From Neurospora intermedia (lineage: Eukaryota; Ascomycota; Sordariomycetes; Sordariales; Sordariaceae): a stretch of DNA of 64,000 nucleotides. The position numbers and the translations under genes are program-made. The notes beneath the pieces are model-generated. The model saw only the letters and a list, made by a program, of their open reading frames with translations, ran no database searches and was not told the DNA's origin. Below are positions 47,901 to 59,214 of the stretch, one piece after another. The stretch is from NCBI GenBank assembly GCA_037102815.1, contig BTPP01000008.1, positions 744,001 through 808,000 on the forward strand, read 5' to 3'. Within the stretch, counting starts at the first letter, position 1. Each line of letters begins with the position of its first letter.

Positions 47901-49503
47901 AGATCCTCCGGCGCTCTAGAAAAGTGTCGAGGGGTGATATGAGCCAGAGAAGCGCCGCTGCCGGCACTCACGCTGCAGTCGCACAGCCATTGCCTTCGCC
48001 AGGCCTTCTCAAAAGGACTGCAAGTTACCTGTTTGGCCCCCTCATGGGGACCTTGGACCCTTCTTCAACCTCGATTCCGCCACTGTCCCCTGGGCTTCAA
48101 AGAAGTGGATCTCGAAGCAGCCGAAAAGGACCGGGCCTGGATTCTGCACCGCCTGAGCAAAATGATCAGGCCACTTCACCAGCAAACTATCACGTTGCCA
48201 ACGAACCGTCATGTGCTGGTTATAAAGAGCGCACCATGAAAGACCTGCCTAGCCTACCATTGGTAAGCACGTTCTTGGACTGGTCCATAGAGTATTTCCG
48301 CGAGCCGCAGATGAAAGCATCGGAGGCCGAAGAACCTGGCAGCCACGAGTACAACGAACGCCTCTGGCGCCGTTCACGCAACGAGGCCGTTTTGAGAGAG
48401 ACTCAGCCCCAGAAGACGCATGCGCGAACCCACAAGTGGAACGACCAAATTGGCGTCATTAACAATGGTTCGCAACCGGCCAAACTCAGCTTCCATCAGT
48501 TTGAGAATTACGTTGCCGTCGCAGATGACGGGAATACAGTGAACGTGTGGGATTGGAAACAGGGTACCCGGAAGAGTCGTTTCTCCAACGGCAACCCAGA
48601 AGGCTCCAAGATCTCAGACATGAAGTTCATCAACGAAGACGATCAAGCGCTGTTGATGACGGGGTCATCAGATGGTGTAATTCGCGTTTACCGGAATTAC
48701 GACAGCAATGAGAACATCGAGCTGGCATCAGCTTGGCGCGCTCTGACGCACATGGTTCCGTCCAACGTCAACTCGGGCATGGTGTTCGACTGGCAACAGG
48801 TCAAGGGTCAGGTGCTCGTGGCCGGGGATGAGAGGGTTATTCGCATCTGGAATGCCGGTCATGAAATGTGTACCCATGAAATTCCAGCACGATCCGGCTC
48901 CTGCGTTACTTCGCTCACGTCAGATCAGATGACAGGCAACATCTTTGTCGCCGGATTTGGCGACGGGGCGATCAGAGTCTTTGATACTCGCATGAAGCCG
49001 CAGGAGAGCATGGTTCGGAAATGGAAGGACGAGAAGAGGCAGTGGGTACGATCGGTGCACATGCAACGCGGTGGACAGAGAGAACTGTTGTCGGCCAGCC
49101 GCAACGGCAAGATCCGGTTGTGGGATATCCGTATGGACCAGCCGCTCAAATCGTTCCAGACCACCAAGGACGTACTCAGGACGGCAAGCACCCATGAACA
49201 CTTGCCTGTCTTTGCTGTGTAGGTTTCCCCACCCTTGATCATCATACGCGGAACTGATTACAATAACTAACTCGCATGACGCTATATAGTGGAACTTCGG
49301 CGCATCTCGTCAAGGTCTTTGACTTTGATGGCCATGAGCTGACCCGGATCGAGCCCTACTCCAGCTTTCTCCAGGGCCACAAGGGCACGCCTATTTCTGC
49401 TACTGCATTCCATCCTCATCGGATGGTTTTGGGTTGCGCTGCTCGCGGGGACTATCACGTCAACTTGTTCGCTTGTGGGAACGAGAAGGTTGGCCCCTTC
49501 TAA
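44952..49503 (+). CDS. kog1: KOG1/raptor, TORC1 scaffold subunit
   Basis: Three exons (44952-45539, 45599-49218, 49290-49503) join in frame to about 1,473 residues. Residues 1-196 are a low-complexity Ser/Pro/Gln-rich extension. The raptor N-terminal conserved (caspase-like) domain follows at about 200-400, with YMYFTDKRHET, FHYNGHGVPKPT and YVWDCSEAGNI. Then come HEAT-type helical repeats (about 500-800) and a C-terminal seven-bladed WD40 region from about 1,130 (NVWDWKQGTRKS, IRIWNAGHEM, IRLWDIRMDQ). KOG1/Mip1/raptor presents substrates to the TOR kinase in TORC1 on the vacuole surface, coupling nutrients to growth. The last coding exon ends in a short tail, and its stop codon abuts a 35-bp minisatellite. 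The start was chosen as the first ATG of the long open exon; inner ATGs at 45096 or 45129 are possible. Confidence 0.96.
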
Positions 49504-49632
49504 GTTACGGGAGGGATGGCAACCTCCAAGTCACGAAAGGCACAAGAGGGATGGCATCCTCCAAGTTCCGAGAGGCACGAGAGGGATGGCATCCTCCAAA
49601 TTACGAGAGGCACAAGAGGGGTGGCATCCTCG
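49502..49632 (+). repeat. 35-bp minisatellite starting in the KOG1 stop codon
   Basis: A partial 26-bp unit (49502-49527) is followed by three 35-bp units (49528-49562, 49563-49597, 49598-49632) that are about 85-95% alike, with the shared core GAGGGATGGCATCCTCC. The first unit starts at the second base of the TAA stop. Confidence 0.88.
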
Positions 49633-50828
49633 GGTCTGTAGAACCACCTATGGACTCTGGCAAGCTACATCTACCCGTTGATTTTCTCATGATTTGTGAT
49701 TGTTTGCATTTATTCTCTCTTATGATACGCTTCTCCGGTCTGTCGCGACTTGGCTCATTTCGCGCATCCCAACCATCATCCATGAGAGGAACTTCCTTCT
49801 CAAGCTTGCCCTGTTCACATGGTGATGCGTCTTCCTCTGGTCGTTGCCTTCTTTTCACTGCATGGAAATCTGGTTCTGTTGTGTTTGTGTTTATGTTTAT
49901 GTTTATGTATGTCGCACGTTCAAGGGGATAATGCGTATATGAAGAAAGAACGATGGAATGTTTTCACGGAGGTCAAGTAGAGGCGAATCAAAGCTCATAA
50001 TGGGAGCCAGAGACCAAAAGGCGACCGGAAGGATTGGAGCCTCTGTCTGATACGCTACATGTGATCCTGCGCACCCTACGAGAGTGCGTGGAGGGAAGGA
50101 GGGTGAATAAGGATTTGCAGTAGTCTCTAATTAGCGGTCTCATTGTAATTCATGGTGCGAATGGTCACGGTTCTTTCAGCATTGGCAGGTATTGTGACTA
50201 GTTCCCTTCCTGATATGTAGAACTAGAACTGTTCAAAATCAAGGATTGCCTGGTATTCTAACCAGCGATAACGTCCTTTTGTAGATACAAAAGATCTGGG
50301 GAATAGAACAAGCATACCTCCTGATAATCTTCGTATACAACCACCGCTTGACCAATTGTATTTATTGTTTGCCTTTCGATTCGCGTCTAAGTGTATTAAT
50401 TTCACCCTTTACGTATGTCACCTCCCTAGAGAACTTTTCTGTTTTTGATTTCTTTTTTTTTGTTTGGGGGGAGGGGGGGGGCACCTCCATCACCGAGTTA
50501 GCCCTTAGATGCTAACTAAGCCAGTGCAACCAATCATCATACATGGACAATGCAATGAGTGTGGAGCCCCTGGCGAGTAGGTTCAGCAGCGCTCGTCTCG
50601 TCACTGTTCGTTATTGCCAGACGCGTCGTAACAACAAAGTACCCCGACTTCCACTTGCAACCTCCAGCAAATTCCATCCCAGCCTTCAATTGGCACAATA
50701 ATCACACCCGAATTACTTGATCAGTCTGCCAAACGTGTGCAGCACGAATCATACTCGGTGACACTGTCTCACCTTAACCAAGTCATAGCTGAAACTGGCG
50801 CGCAGAGCAGCCATCTCGACAACGAGTC
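49633..50828. other. Intergenic between KOG1 and the Gemin2-like gene
   Basis: Both neighbours are on the plus strand. A poly-T/poly-G run lies near 50450-50482. No gene or RNA was recognised. Confidence 0.5.
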
Positions 50829-52534
50829 ATGGGCCCCAAGCGACACCACGATGCCCTCACATACTCTGATAACGATGAGCCAGCACCGCAACCCGTAGCC
50901 AAGCGGCGGAAAGAGCATTCCTCTGCCAAATCCAAATCAACGGAGCCAAAGACTGACTCTACATACGGCCAACGCGCCGCCTTCCCTGGCCTCGACGAAC
51001 CTGGTACGCTCAGCGACGAAGACCTGGAATTCGAGGACCAAGGCGATGCCCTCGCCTATCTCCGTTCTGTTCGGTAAGCCTGCCCTCCCTGGAAACTCAT
51101 ACCTCCCCTCCCTCTGCAGAAACATCCGTTAGGCTAAACAATTTCAATTTCTCCCAATTGCTGCAGACCATGATGACTGACAATGGTAAGTAACACAGGC
51201 AAGAGGCGAACGGCATACCTCACCTCCTCGTAGCTCCCAAAGCTGGGCCGCAGCTCCCGCCGTACCTCTCGAATGATTCATCAAACAACGTGGACAGAAG
51301 CATCTACCACGACGGCCTCGGCGATTCCCGTGGCTACTACCAAGACGGCGCCTACACAGCCGCACCTGACAATCTCCTCGAGCCCGTCCCCGAAGACGAC
51401 GATAACTACGATAACTACGGCTACGGCGGCGCCAATTATGATGAAGACTCCTCCAGCGACTCGTCAACCGACACCTCCCGCGCCCACGCCCTATTGACCA
51501 CCAACCGCCACCTCGCCCGCGAAGCCTACTTCGCCTCCCTCATGTCCCAATTCTCCGCGCTCCGCTCCATGCTCCACCAAACCCCCCCTTCCTCCCTCCT
51601 TGCCGCGCTCGACAAAGACCACGGCTACCAAGTCGGCTCCTTTGGTCCCAAGTCGCGGACCTTCCGAGTCTGGACGAACCGGATCCGCTACACCGACCCG
51701 GTTCCCGCGCAGGTGGCCGCCATGGACCGGTTCGGCGCGCTCAAGCTTCTGCGTGTGATCCTGGGCGGGAAATTCATTCGTCGGGGTTGTGAGTTGCGAG
51801 AGCGCACGAGTCGGTGGATATGGGCGCTGTTGGCAAGACTGCCGGATAGAGGAGAGATGGATCATCTAGACATCGGGTGGGTGAGAGAGCTGGGGAAGAG
51901 GGCAGTGTTAATGATGGTGAGCATTGCGCAGATGGCGGCGTTGAAGGAAGAGGTGGAGGGTGATTTGGAGGGGCAGGAGCTGCTGATTGGAGATGATGAT
52001 GGCGAAGAGGAGGAGGAGGCGGAGGAGGAGGTTTTGGGCGAGTTGGAGCCAGATACGAGTAATGAGGGTGTTGGGAGAGTGGAGAAGGATGATCAAACAG
52101 TCGAAAAGGACGTGGTTGAATCGGCCACCGAGGAGGACTCTTCAAAAGCTGCCAACGTTGTTGTTGTTGGGAACGAGGGCAACTCGGCTCAGGTCAAGCA
52201 ACGCCAGGAGCAGGAAGAGGCAGAGGGAGGAGAGATTGACATGGAGATCGATGATGGAGAAGTGCTCGATGATGAGGAGGGGGGCCCCAACCTTCCTGCT
52301 GCATCGTCAAAAGACGATGCCGAGGCTGATATCGCGGCTGCGAAGGCACGATTGCTTGCTCAGCTTGATGAGGATACTGCTGCTGCTGACGCTGAAGCTC
52401 AGCAACGGGAAGATGAGTTGACGAGACAACGACTAAACATGAGAGCGACACTGAACATGATTCTGACTGTCGCCGGTGAGTTTTATGGCCAGAGAGATCT
52501 ACTCGAGTTTCGGGATCCTTTCCCCGCTCTATAG
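50829..52534 (+). CDS. Gemin2/SIP1-like protein of snRNP assembly
   Basis: Two exons (50829-51073, 51199-52534) join in frame to about 526 residues. The N-terminus is basic and charged (MGPKRHHDALTYSDNDEPAP). After the splice comes EANGIPHLLVAPK, then a Tyr/Asp-rich linker. The conserved core at about 300-370 contains ERTSRWIWALLARLPDRGEM and RELGKRAVLM, which matches the helical SIP1/Gemin2 fold. A very acidic insert (Glu/Asp runs) follows, and the C-terminal helix (LNMRATLNMILTVAGEFYGQ) closes the domain. Gemin2 (Brr1 in yeast) binds Sm proteins and helps build the Sm ring on spliceosomal snRNAs, with SMN where present. The core motifs support the family with good but not absolute certainty. 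The acidic insert is unusually long. Confidence 0.75.
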
Positions 52535-53119
52535 AGGTAGGAGAACGTGCGCGGGTTCATCACTGGTCCTTTGCAGAGTCGGACGGCTTGAGTATGTGGA
52601 CGGCTCTGGAGATGAATCAAGGTCCATAAGAGACGAAATGCATTTCACGTTGGCCGTCTATATACCAGGGACTCAAATATGGTTGTCCTGGACCTCACGT
52701 TATAGGAGTGGATCGAACAATCTCTGATTGGCCTTAATTGAGGTCTAGTCTAGATTATAGGTATGCAGGACTGGTCTAGCGCTTCACTTCCTGTCGAGGG
52801 TTCGATATAGATACAAAAATAGATGATACAGAGGACGTCTTCCTGTTGGCAATGATCGATGAACTGAACCGTACGCGGCCGAAAGGCTGACAGAAAAAAA
52901 AGAGAAGGCCACTGGTGCGTATACTCCTGCTCCCATATAAACGAATGCTTGCCAGCCTCAGCCCCTCATAACAAACTCCGTAAACGCCGCACCGCAAACA
53001 ATGCACCGAGGCGTAAAAGCCAGGTCGAGATAAACGAGAATAAGCGTGCAAAAAAGTAGAATGCCCCCACCACGAAATCAAACAAACACAAGCAAGGAAC
53101 CGCCGGATCCTGGCTTTAC
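52535..53119. other. Intergenic between convergent genes
   Basis: This is the 3' region of the Gemin2-like gene (+) and of the Spd1-like gene (-). Nothing else was recognised. Confidence 0.5.
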
Positions 53120-54079
53120 TTAATCCATATCCATATGCCCACTTCTTCCCCCATAACGACTCAACCCATAATCCAAGAAAGGCGCCTCCTCGAAATCATC
53201 TACCGGGGCGACACCAGAAGACTGGGGGACATACCCCCCAAAGTTGATCGTAGTTTGAGTAAACTGGCTGCCCCGTCTCTTGGGCACTGCCATTACCCTG
53301 CGGTCATTGGCAATAGTGTTCGTCTTGTTCCCCCCTCCACACCAAGCCATAGGTTCCAAGCTACGCGGGGCTCTCTCCTCATCTTGGTCATCGTAAAACT
53401 CCTCGCGACGACGCCAATCCATATCCTCGCCGAAGAGTCCTGCACCGCCTTCTTCGCTGCTTCCGTCTTCATGGATGCGCTTGCGATTGGCGGCATCCTG
53501 GACCTGCGTCATCGCAAAGCGGATTGAAGAAGGATTGCTGATGGTGCTGCTGGCGTTGGAATCCTGACTGCTCAAAGCAGTGCTGTTGTTGTTGTTGTTG
53601 TTGTTGTTGTTGTCTTGGACGGCGTACCCGCCGATTTTGTGGATCCCGCAAAAGGGGGTGAGTTCCCGGTTGGCACTGGCGGCGGCGGCGGGTGCAGAAG
53701 GCGCGGCCGATACTGGACGGTTGTGGCCGTTGTTTCCTGCCAATGCACTTGCGCCAGAGCCCGCAATATGATTTCTGTTGTTGGTGTTGTTGCTGTCATC
53801 CATCCAGGAGGGAAACCCTGAGGCAATCTTGCCGGTCTTGTAGCCCTCCGGGACGGACTTGCGCACGCGCATGCCAACGTTCAGGAGACTTGATCGGATA
53901 CTGGGCGAGAGGACTGGACCATTTAGCGGAGCAGCGGCCGTTGCAGGCGATGTACCGCTGGTAGAGTCGAATTGCGAGTCATCATTGGTCTGTGTGGTCT
54001 TGAAAAACGAGGTAATTGACCGTTGGGCCGGGTCGCTCGCTGCGCCGGCGAACTGGCGTTTGGTTCGGGAGTTGGACAT
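53120..54079 (-). CDS. Spd1-like ribonucleotide reductase regulator with PIP box
   Basis: This is a single exon of 319 residues. ATG 54079 is the first Met of a frame that stays open upstream to about 54373 without another ATG, which decides the start. The N-terminus MSNSRTKRQFAGAASDPAQR is followed by QRSITSFF at about residues 19-26, a full PCNA-binding PIP box (Q-x-x-I-x-x-F-F). The segment VGMRVRKSVPEGYKTG is the hallmark of the Spd1/Dif1/Sml1-related RNR-inhibitor family. The rest is low complexity, with an Asn9 tract coded by a CAA/AAC microsatellite. Family members hold back ribonucleotide reductase, by inhibition or by keeping the small subunit in the nucleus, until S phase or DNA damage. 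Spd1 is destroyed through PCNA and CRL4-Cdt2. The C-terminus (TTINFGGYVPQSSG) may be another short motif; its role is not known to me. Confidence 0.8.
   Translation of the reverse strand: MSNSRTKRQFAGAASDPAQRSITSFFKTTQTNDDSQFDSTSGTSPATAAAPLNGPVLSPSIRSSLLNVGMRVRKSVPEGYKTGKIASGFPSWMDDSNNTNNRNHIAGSGASALAGNNGHNRPVSAAPSAPAAAASANRELTPFCGIHKIGGYAVQDNNNNNNNNNSTALSSQDSNASSTISNPSSIRFAMTQVQDAANRKRIHEDGSSEEGGAGLFGEDMDWRRREEFYDDQDEERAPRSLEPMAWCGGGNKTNTIANDRRVMAVPKRRGSQFTQTTINFGGYVPQSSGVAPVDDFEEAPFLDYGLSRYGGRSGHMDMD
53583..53612. repeat. (TTG)n microsatellite coding for an Asn run
   Basis: On the minus strand it encodes about nine consecutive Asn residues in the Spd1-like protein. Such tracts vary in length between strains. 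Confidence 0.85.
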
Positions 54080-55838
54080 TGGAATTGGTTGGATTGTCGG
54101 GTGGTGGATCTGACGCCGTTCGGAGGATGATTTGGGTTTGGATCTCGGAAGGTAATTCGAATGCGAATTCGTAATCAGACTGAAGGCTGTGTATGGGATT
54201 GAAGAGCGTTTGTTTGGTGTTGTCGGGAGAGTTTCCTTTTGGTGGGAAGAGCAGGAAGATGACGTGGGAAGTGCTTCGAAGGGGGTATGACAAGGATGTG
54301 GGGGAGCCCTGAAGATGCAAGCACTCAAGCCGGTCAGCCAACCGTTGGGTCGTTGGGGCTTGGGGTTCACCACTCACGAGTCGGGTTGCCGGAAGCGATC
54401 CAGTCGCATGTGTTCATGTGGGTCTGGCCAGGCCTCTTGCACTTGCATTTGACGTTGAGGACCTTGACGAGCACTCACGACCAAGTTGTCTTTGCCGACC
54501 GCCGTAGACGAGACCAGCTCCGCCCTTATTGGCCGGAACCGGGAGCCTGGCACCGCAGGGCTTCAACGCCAACGGCAAGGGGATATGACGATGGTGATAA
54601 TGTAAGGAAGCCCAGTCTGGCTTGTTTTCTATGTTCGAAAGCTCTAATCAAAGGCCATTGCCATAGTCTGTACTATCGTGGGGTGCTAGGCTACTGGTGG
54701 CCGAAATCAAAGATAAGAAGCAGGTCTTCCCTAAACCCACATGCCATTCCCAAACAGGCACAGCGAGCAGGGCCGGACAACTATCTCCGCACGTCACTGT
54801 TGCATGATGTTCTCACCTGGGTTGGCATTCTCTCGGCTGGTTACACCTAAACTTGATCTTGTCATGAAGGTGCTGATTGGACAGGTTGCATCTTTTATCA
54901 GGATCCTTCATTCATGTGATCATACGTGCGTCTGGTGGTTGATAACTCTCTCTCATCGATGAACTGCAAGACGGGCTGCAGGTGGCCATTTGCGCTTCAA
55001 CTCTCAGTGTAGCTTGAGCCGTTGATAGTTGTGCTTTGAAACCATGTTGGCGAAGCAATGACTGAAGCTTACAATGCCAGATAACATTGCGGTACGGGAA
55101 CCAGCAGCATAATGGACACTTGTGACGGGCTGGCTCATGGGACTGAACAAAATTTACCATCGACTTCGACTGTATAGCAGAGCTGCAATTGTTGTCGTAA
55201 TTCACAGCCCTAGTAGAGACATCACTGTAAACACGTCCTCAACCTACCTTCCAGACCGCTATTTGACCCTATACAACTACGCATTATTTCGTCAAAGACA
55301 ACATGGAAGGCATAAACGGGACATACACCGGCTCAGAACAGAGATATCACAATACGTCACAACAGAACATGGTAGGACACGTGTCGTGGATTCTCGTAGA
55401 TTCGTGCCGGAGCAGTGTCCTCCCCAGAGCCTGTCCACTGCGCTGGGTATGGAAACAACCAAAGCAATCCGCATCGCGGCTTGTCAAATGCCATCCGCCC
55501 ATGGCACTTAAGTCGGGGCAATCATAAAACATTTGCCTTTTCCGACTATCCACCCAAGCAGGCTAACCGGCCTGCACGTCAAGACACCAGCAGAAAACGC
55601 GCGCAAAGATCGAGAAAGACGAGGATGATGCAAGATATCCGGACCCCTAAACGCCCTCCCAATTTTGTTGTGCGCGCGAGGTACATCTTCTGGCGAATCC
55701 ATCTTCTGTCCGCAACGAGATTGATTGACGATCGAGTATGATATTTCTATGCGCCCGACTGGCAGAAGCCTTGCAGATACCAAGATGTCCCCATTACCAC
55801 GCCGTTATGCTGAAGAAAAGAACCGACCCTCGATCCGT
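54080..55838. other. Upstream region of the Spd1-like gene, no gene seen
   Basis: It holds the promoter of the Spd1-like gene and the 3' region of the S27 gene. The in-frame open stretch 54080-54373 has no ATG and is probably leader. Other short frames have no recognisable content. Confidence 0.5.
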
Positions 55839-56415
55839 CTACTTGCGGCGGAAAGAGCAGCCCTCGGTGAGGCGAGCCTTACCACCAGTGGGCTGGCAAA
55901 GGACAGTGGTGCAGCCCTGGCAGATGACGACGGTCTGGGCGTGGGAGAAGACAGTGGTGATGGTGAAGCAGCCGGGGCACTTGACGTCCATGAAGAAGGA
56001 GCGGGGGGCAGGCACAAGGGTCTATGACGCGTTGTCAGTATCATGTCGCGGCTAGGAGGCCGTGATGTTTTCATATCGTCGGGGATCGATGCGGCGTACC
56101 TTGAGCTTGTGCTTGCGGGCCTCGGAAGCCGGGCTGGGGTTGAGGAGATCAACGGCGAGAACCTTGAGAAATCAAACTGTCAGCATCACAGCCCATCTTT
56201 AAACATCAAAATAACCCCATTTCCATCAAATCCAGCGTTTTCCTCGGTGTCCTTTCTCGCCCAGATATCGTCCGTAATCGTTGTTTTCGATTTCCACCGC
56301 TGTTCCACTCGTTTCTCCGTCCGTGTCGATGCACATTTCCCGTCGTGAAAAAATGGCCCAGAAACCCGTTTCCATCGCCAAAACTGCAAAATCGAAAATG
56401 GCAGGGTCTTACCAT
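55839..56415 (-). CDS. rps27: 40S ribosomal protein S27 (eS27)
   Basis: Three coding exons: 56415-56413 (only the ATG), 56162-56100 and 56021-55839, together 82 residues, the usual length. The sequence [19 protein letters not shown] is the conserved start. The zinc ribbon has CPGC and CQGC pairs separated by [15 protein letters not shown], and the end CSFRRK is typical. It is a structural protein of the small ribosomal subunit. The first intron (56412-56163, about 250 bp) directly follows the start codon, a layout seen in fungal ribosomal protein genes. The start is head-to-head with PLP2, 697 bp apart. No other gene competes for this position. Confidence 0.97.
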
Positions 56416-57112
56416 CTTGACTGATTATTCGATGTCGAGACAACGAGCTTTCGGTTGAATGATGAAATCTGGTGGGATTGGCGGCAGATTTGTGCTCGTT
56501 GGTGGTTGAAAAAGAGGGGAGGTCGAACCTAGCAAGACACAAAAGTTCAGGCAAATTTTCGGTCTGTGAGGAGCACACGCAAAAGTGGCTAGGCTTGGCA
56601 GGCGACAGTTAGGGCTCGGTTTTTGAACCAATTAGAAGCCCTGCTGCACAGACCTTGGCTGTCAAAGTGGAGCCCAGAATTGCCACCTTCGCTGGGCGGT
56701 TCAAAGGCTCGTTCAGTGGGGGGTGCAAGGCTCTCGCTGTGACGCTGCATGGATTCCCGGGGGACGGCCCACTGGACTGGGGCGGGCTGGCGGACAAGGC
56801 GGGGCAGTGATGAGATGGGGATGAGCAGACCGCCCGCGCAAGGCCAGACAAGCTCCAAAGGGGTCCCTTTTCGAATCGCAAAGCGACATCTCCTCCGTCC
56901 CAAGCAACCGTTCTTCTTCCAGATACCTTCACACCACCAAGGTCGCCACACCAGTTCAGAGTTGCGTGCCGGCTACCCTCTAGATTCCAGGCCCATTTCG
57001 CCCTTTTGACAAGCTCCGGCTCCGTGAGCATCATCGCCATTTTCCCAAACACTCCGCAAATTCGCCCCTCCTTCAAGCCGACAATACCCCTCGACCGCCA
57101 CGCACGTTCGAG
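56416..57112. promoter_or_regulatory. Shared intergenic region of S27 and PLP2
   Basis: The start codons of a ribosomal protein gene (-) and a chaperone-cofactor gene (+) face away from each other across 697 bp. Both promoters must lie here. A 120-residue minus-strand open stretch within it has no recognisable content. Confidence 0.5.
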
Positions 57113-57937
57113 ATGGCCGCCCCGGGAGACCAGCGCATAGCTGTTCCTATCGACGACCCCAACGCTGACACAGAATGGTGAGAGACAGAGAGGCACATCC
57201 TCGCGGTCAAGGCGCGCTTACAGTTCTGTAGGAACGACATCCTTCGCAAGCATGGTGTCATCCCCGAGAAGCCCCCTAGCCCGACGCCTATGATCCAGGA
57301 AGCTATCGAGGAGGCGCGCCGACTTGCACACGAGAACAGGCTTGAAGGCAAGGACCTGGACGAGCTTGACGAACTGGAAGATGAGGAGGACGAAGAGTTC
57401 CTGGAGATTTACCGCCAGCAGAGGATGAAGGAGCTCAGCGCACTGCAAAAGAAGTCGGTACACGGCAGCGTCTACCCCTTATCCAAGCCCGAATACTCCC
57501 GCGAAGTCACCGATGCGTCACAGAACGGACCAGTGTTTGTCCTCCTTACCTCCTCCTTGGGCACCAACGTCGAGTCGAGAGTTCTGTCAGAGCTGTGGCG
57601 CCAGGCAGCAAGGGAGTACGGCGACATCAAGTTCTGCGAAATGAGAGCGTCGCAAGCTATCGAAAACTACCCTGAGCGCAACTGTCCTACGATTTTGGTC
57701 TATAACAAGGGGGATATTGTCAAACAGGTTGTGACGCTCATGACAATGCATGGTGTCAAGACCAACATGTTGGACATTGATAAGCTACTTGTCGATGTTG
57801 GGGCGATCCCTGACAATGACATGCGGGTTACCAAGAGAAGGAGGGAGGCTCAGGATGCAGAGGAGGAGAAGCTCTTTAGCAAGAACATCAGAAGCACCTC
57901 TGACCACAAGGAAGAGGACGACGATGACTGGGACTAA
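57113..57937 (+). CDS. plp2: Phosducin-like protein PLP2 (CCT co-chaperone)
   Basis: Two exons (57113-57177, 57232-57937) join in frame to 256 residues. The 54-bp intron removes an in-frame TGA. The N-terminal helix has NDILRKHGVIPEKPPSP, the diagnostic PLP2/PhLP3 segment, then an acidic helix (LDELEDEEDEEFLEIYRQQR) and a thioredoxin fold (FVLLTSSLGTNVESRVLSEL, NYPERNCPTILVYNKGDIV) lacking catalytic CxxC. The tail is acidic (EEDDDDWD). PLP2 binds the chaperonin CCT/TRiC and helps fold actin and tubulin; it is essential in yeast. The length is normal. It shares its promoter region with S27. Confidence 0.96.
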
Positions 57938-59214
57938 GCCGGGCGCGACACAATACGCCACATCTCCTTGTATCATCACGGCCGTCCGAGCGAGGCGATA
58001 CGATAGCATTTCGAGGTCGAACTCAGCGTGCCCGACCCGGGAGAAAAGCAACACGAAAAGAATTAGGGGCCTCCAAATGTACGCCGGTGCCACACGACGC
58101 CGCGTACCAGTTACGATTCACTGGACATAATAATCACTAGACGTTTTAATCGGAGCAGATGCTCCAATCCCAAAGTTCCCAAGGTTGCAAATAATTCAAG
58201 ATGGTCGTTGCCAGACCTTATACTTGACTTTTAACCCCCTAGCAGGAGTTCATCAAACTTAATTCGAGGCACTGACCCGAGGAGGCTCAACAGCTGGCCT
58301 TGATCCTTCTCACATTGGCCCTCCTCTCTTTTCATAGGCAGGTTCATCAAAGGTGCAGAGCTAACATAGGTATAGGGATATCAAAGCGTGTCAACGGTGT
58401 AATGGTACACCTCGATTAAGAAAATTGTCCACCAAGCGCACGGCCTGAAGGTGACAGACGGGCGCTTTCAGTTTCCGGCTCATCTTGTATTCCCTCTTGG
58501 CTGAGGTCTGCCACCTTAACCCTGTCCCGTGCCTTTTCGGGAAGCCTTTGAGAGAGGCGCATGCCTTGGATGTCTATATCCTTTAGAAACTTATCCATCT
58601 CCAGGATCCTCGCTGTTGTACCTTTCTGCCATGGAGTTTTTAATCATCTCGTCGATCGAAGTTTGAAATCGGAGTAAGCCTGAACGGGCACTGCTTATCT
58701 TCCTCTACCCCAACCCAGGAAGTCTATCTAGTGCACCAGCTAGGTAGTGTACGTACCTCACCAATAACTGTGGGTGCGGGTGGTGGGACTGTTGATGGGA
58801 CCCTATCGTAACGCCAAGACAGAGAGCCATTGTTTCCCCCGGTTCCCATACTCCTTGTACATAGCATGCCCGTTCACCGAGCAACCGGTAATCAGATTTT
58901 GTTACTCGAGACATATCAGGTATGGGTTGCAATAGCGATACTGGGTTGGTTAAGCGCCTTCATGCGTGGGATCAAGCTATTCGCTATGCGCTCAATCTTT
59001 AGAGCTTTGGATTGGCCTGTCGGTAGTTGAGGCTGGGCTCAAGGTGCGCCATCAGGCACACAAGGAAGGCGAGGCAGAAAGGTTGTTCGTTATAAACTTT
59101 CAGCTCGTTACTCCTCGCAGACCTGAAACTTCCTCAGATCAATCTCGATACCAAACCGCCCAACCCTCTGAACTTTTTCTGAACTTCAACTAACGCGTGT
59201 GAAGATTTCTAATC
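57938..59214. other. Intergenic, nothing recognised
   Basis: This lies between PLP2 and the zinc-ribbon gene, both plus strand. No coding frame of note was seen on either strand. Confidence 0.5.

Noticed and set aside
5225-54079. DNA-damage gene cluster (ATR, PARP finger, Spd1-like)
   Set aside because: The Spd1-like gene is about 38 kb away from the ATR gene, with unrelated housekeeping genes between. Only the ATR/PARP-finger neighbours are adjacent, so a cluster is not supported.
54080-54373. N-terminal extension of the Spd1-like protein
   Set aside because: The frame is open, but it has no ATG upstream of 54079; only a GTG could start it. The family's conserved N-terminus begins at the ATG at 54079.
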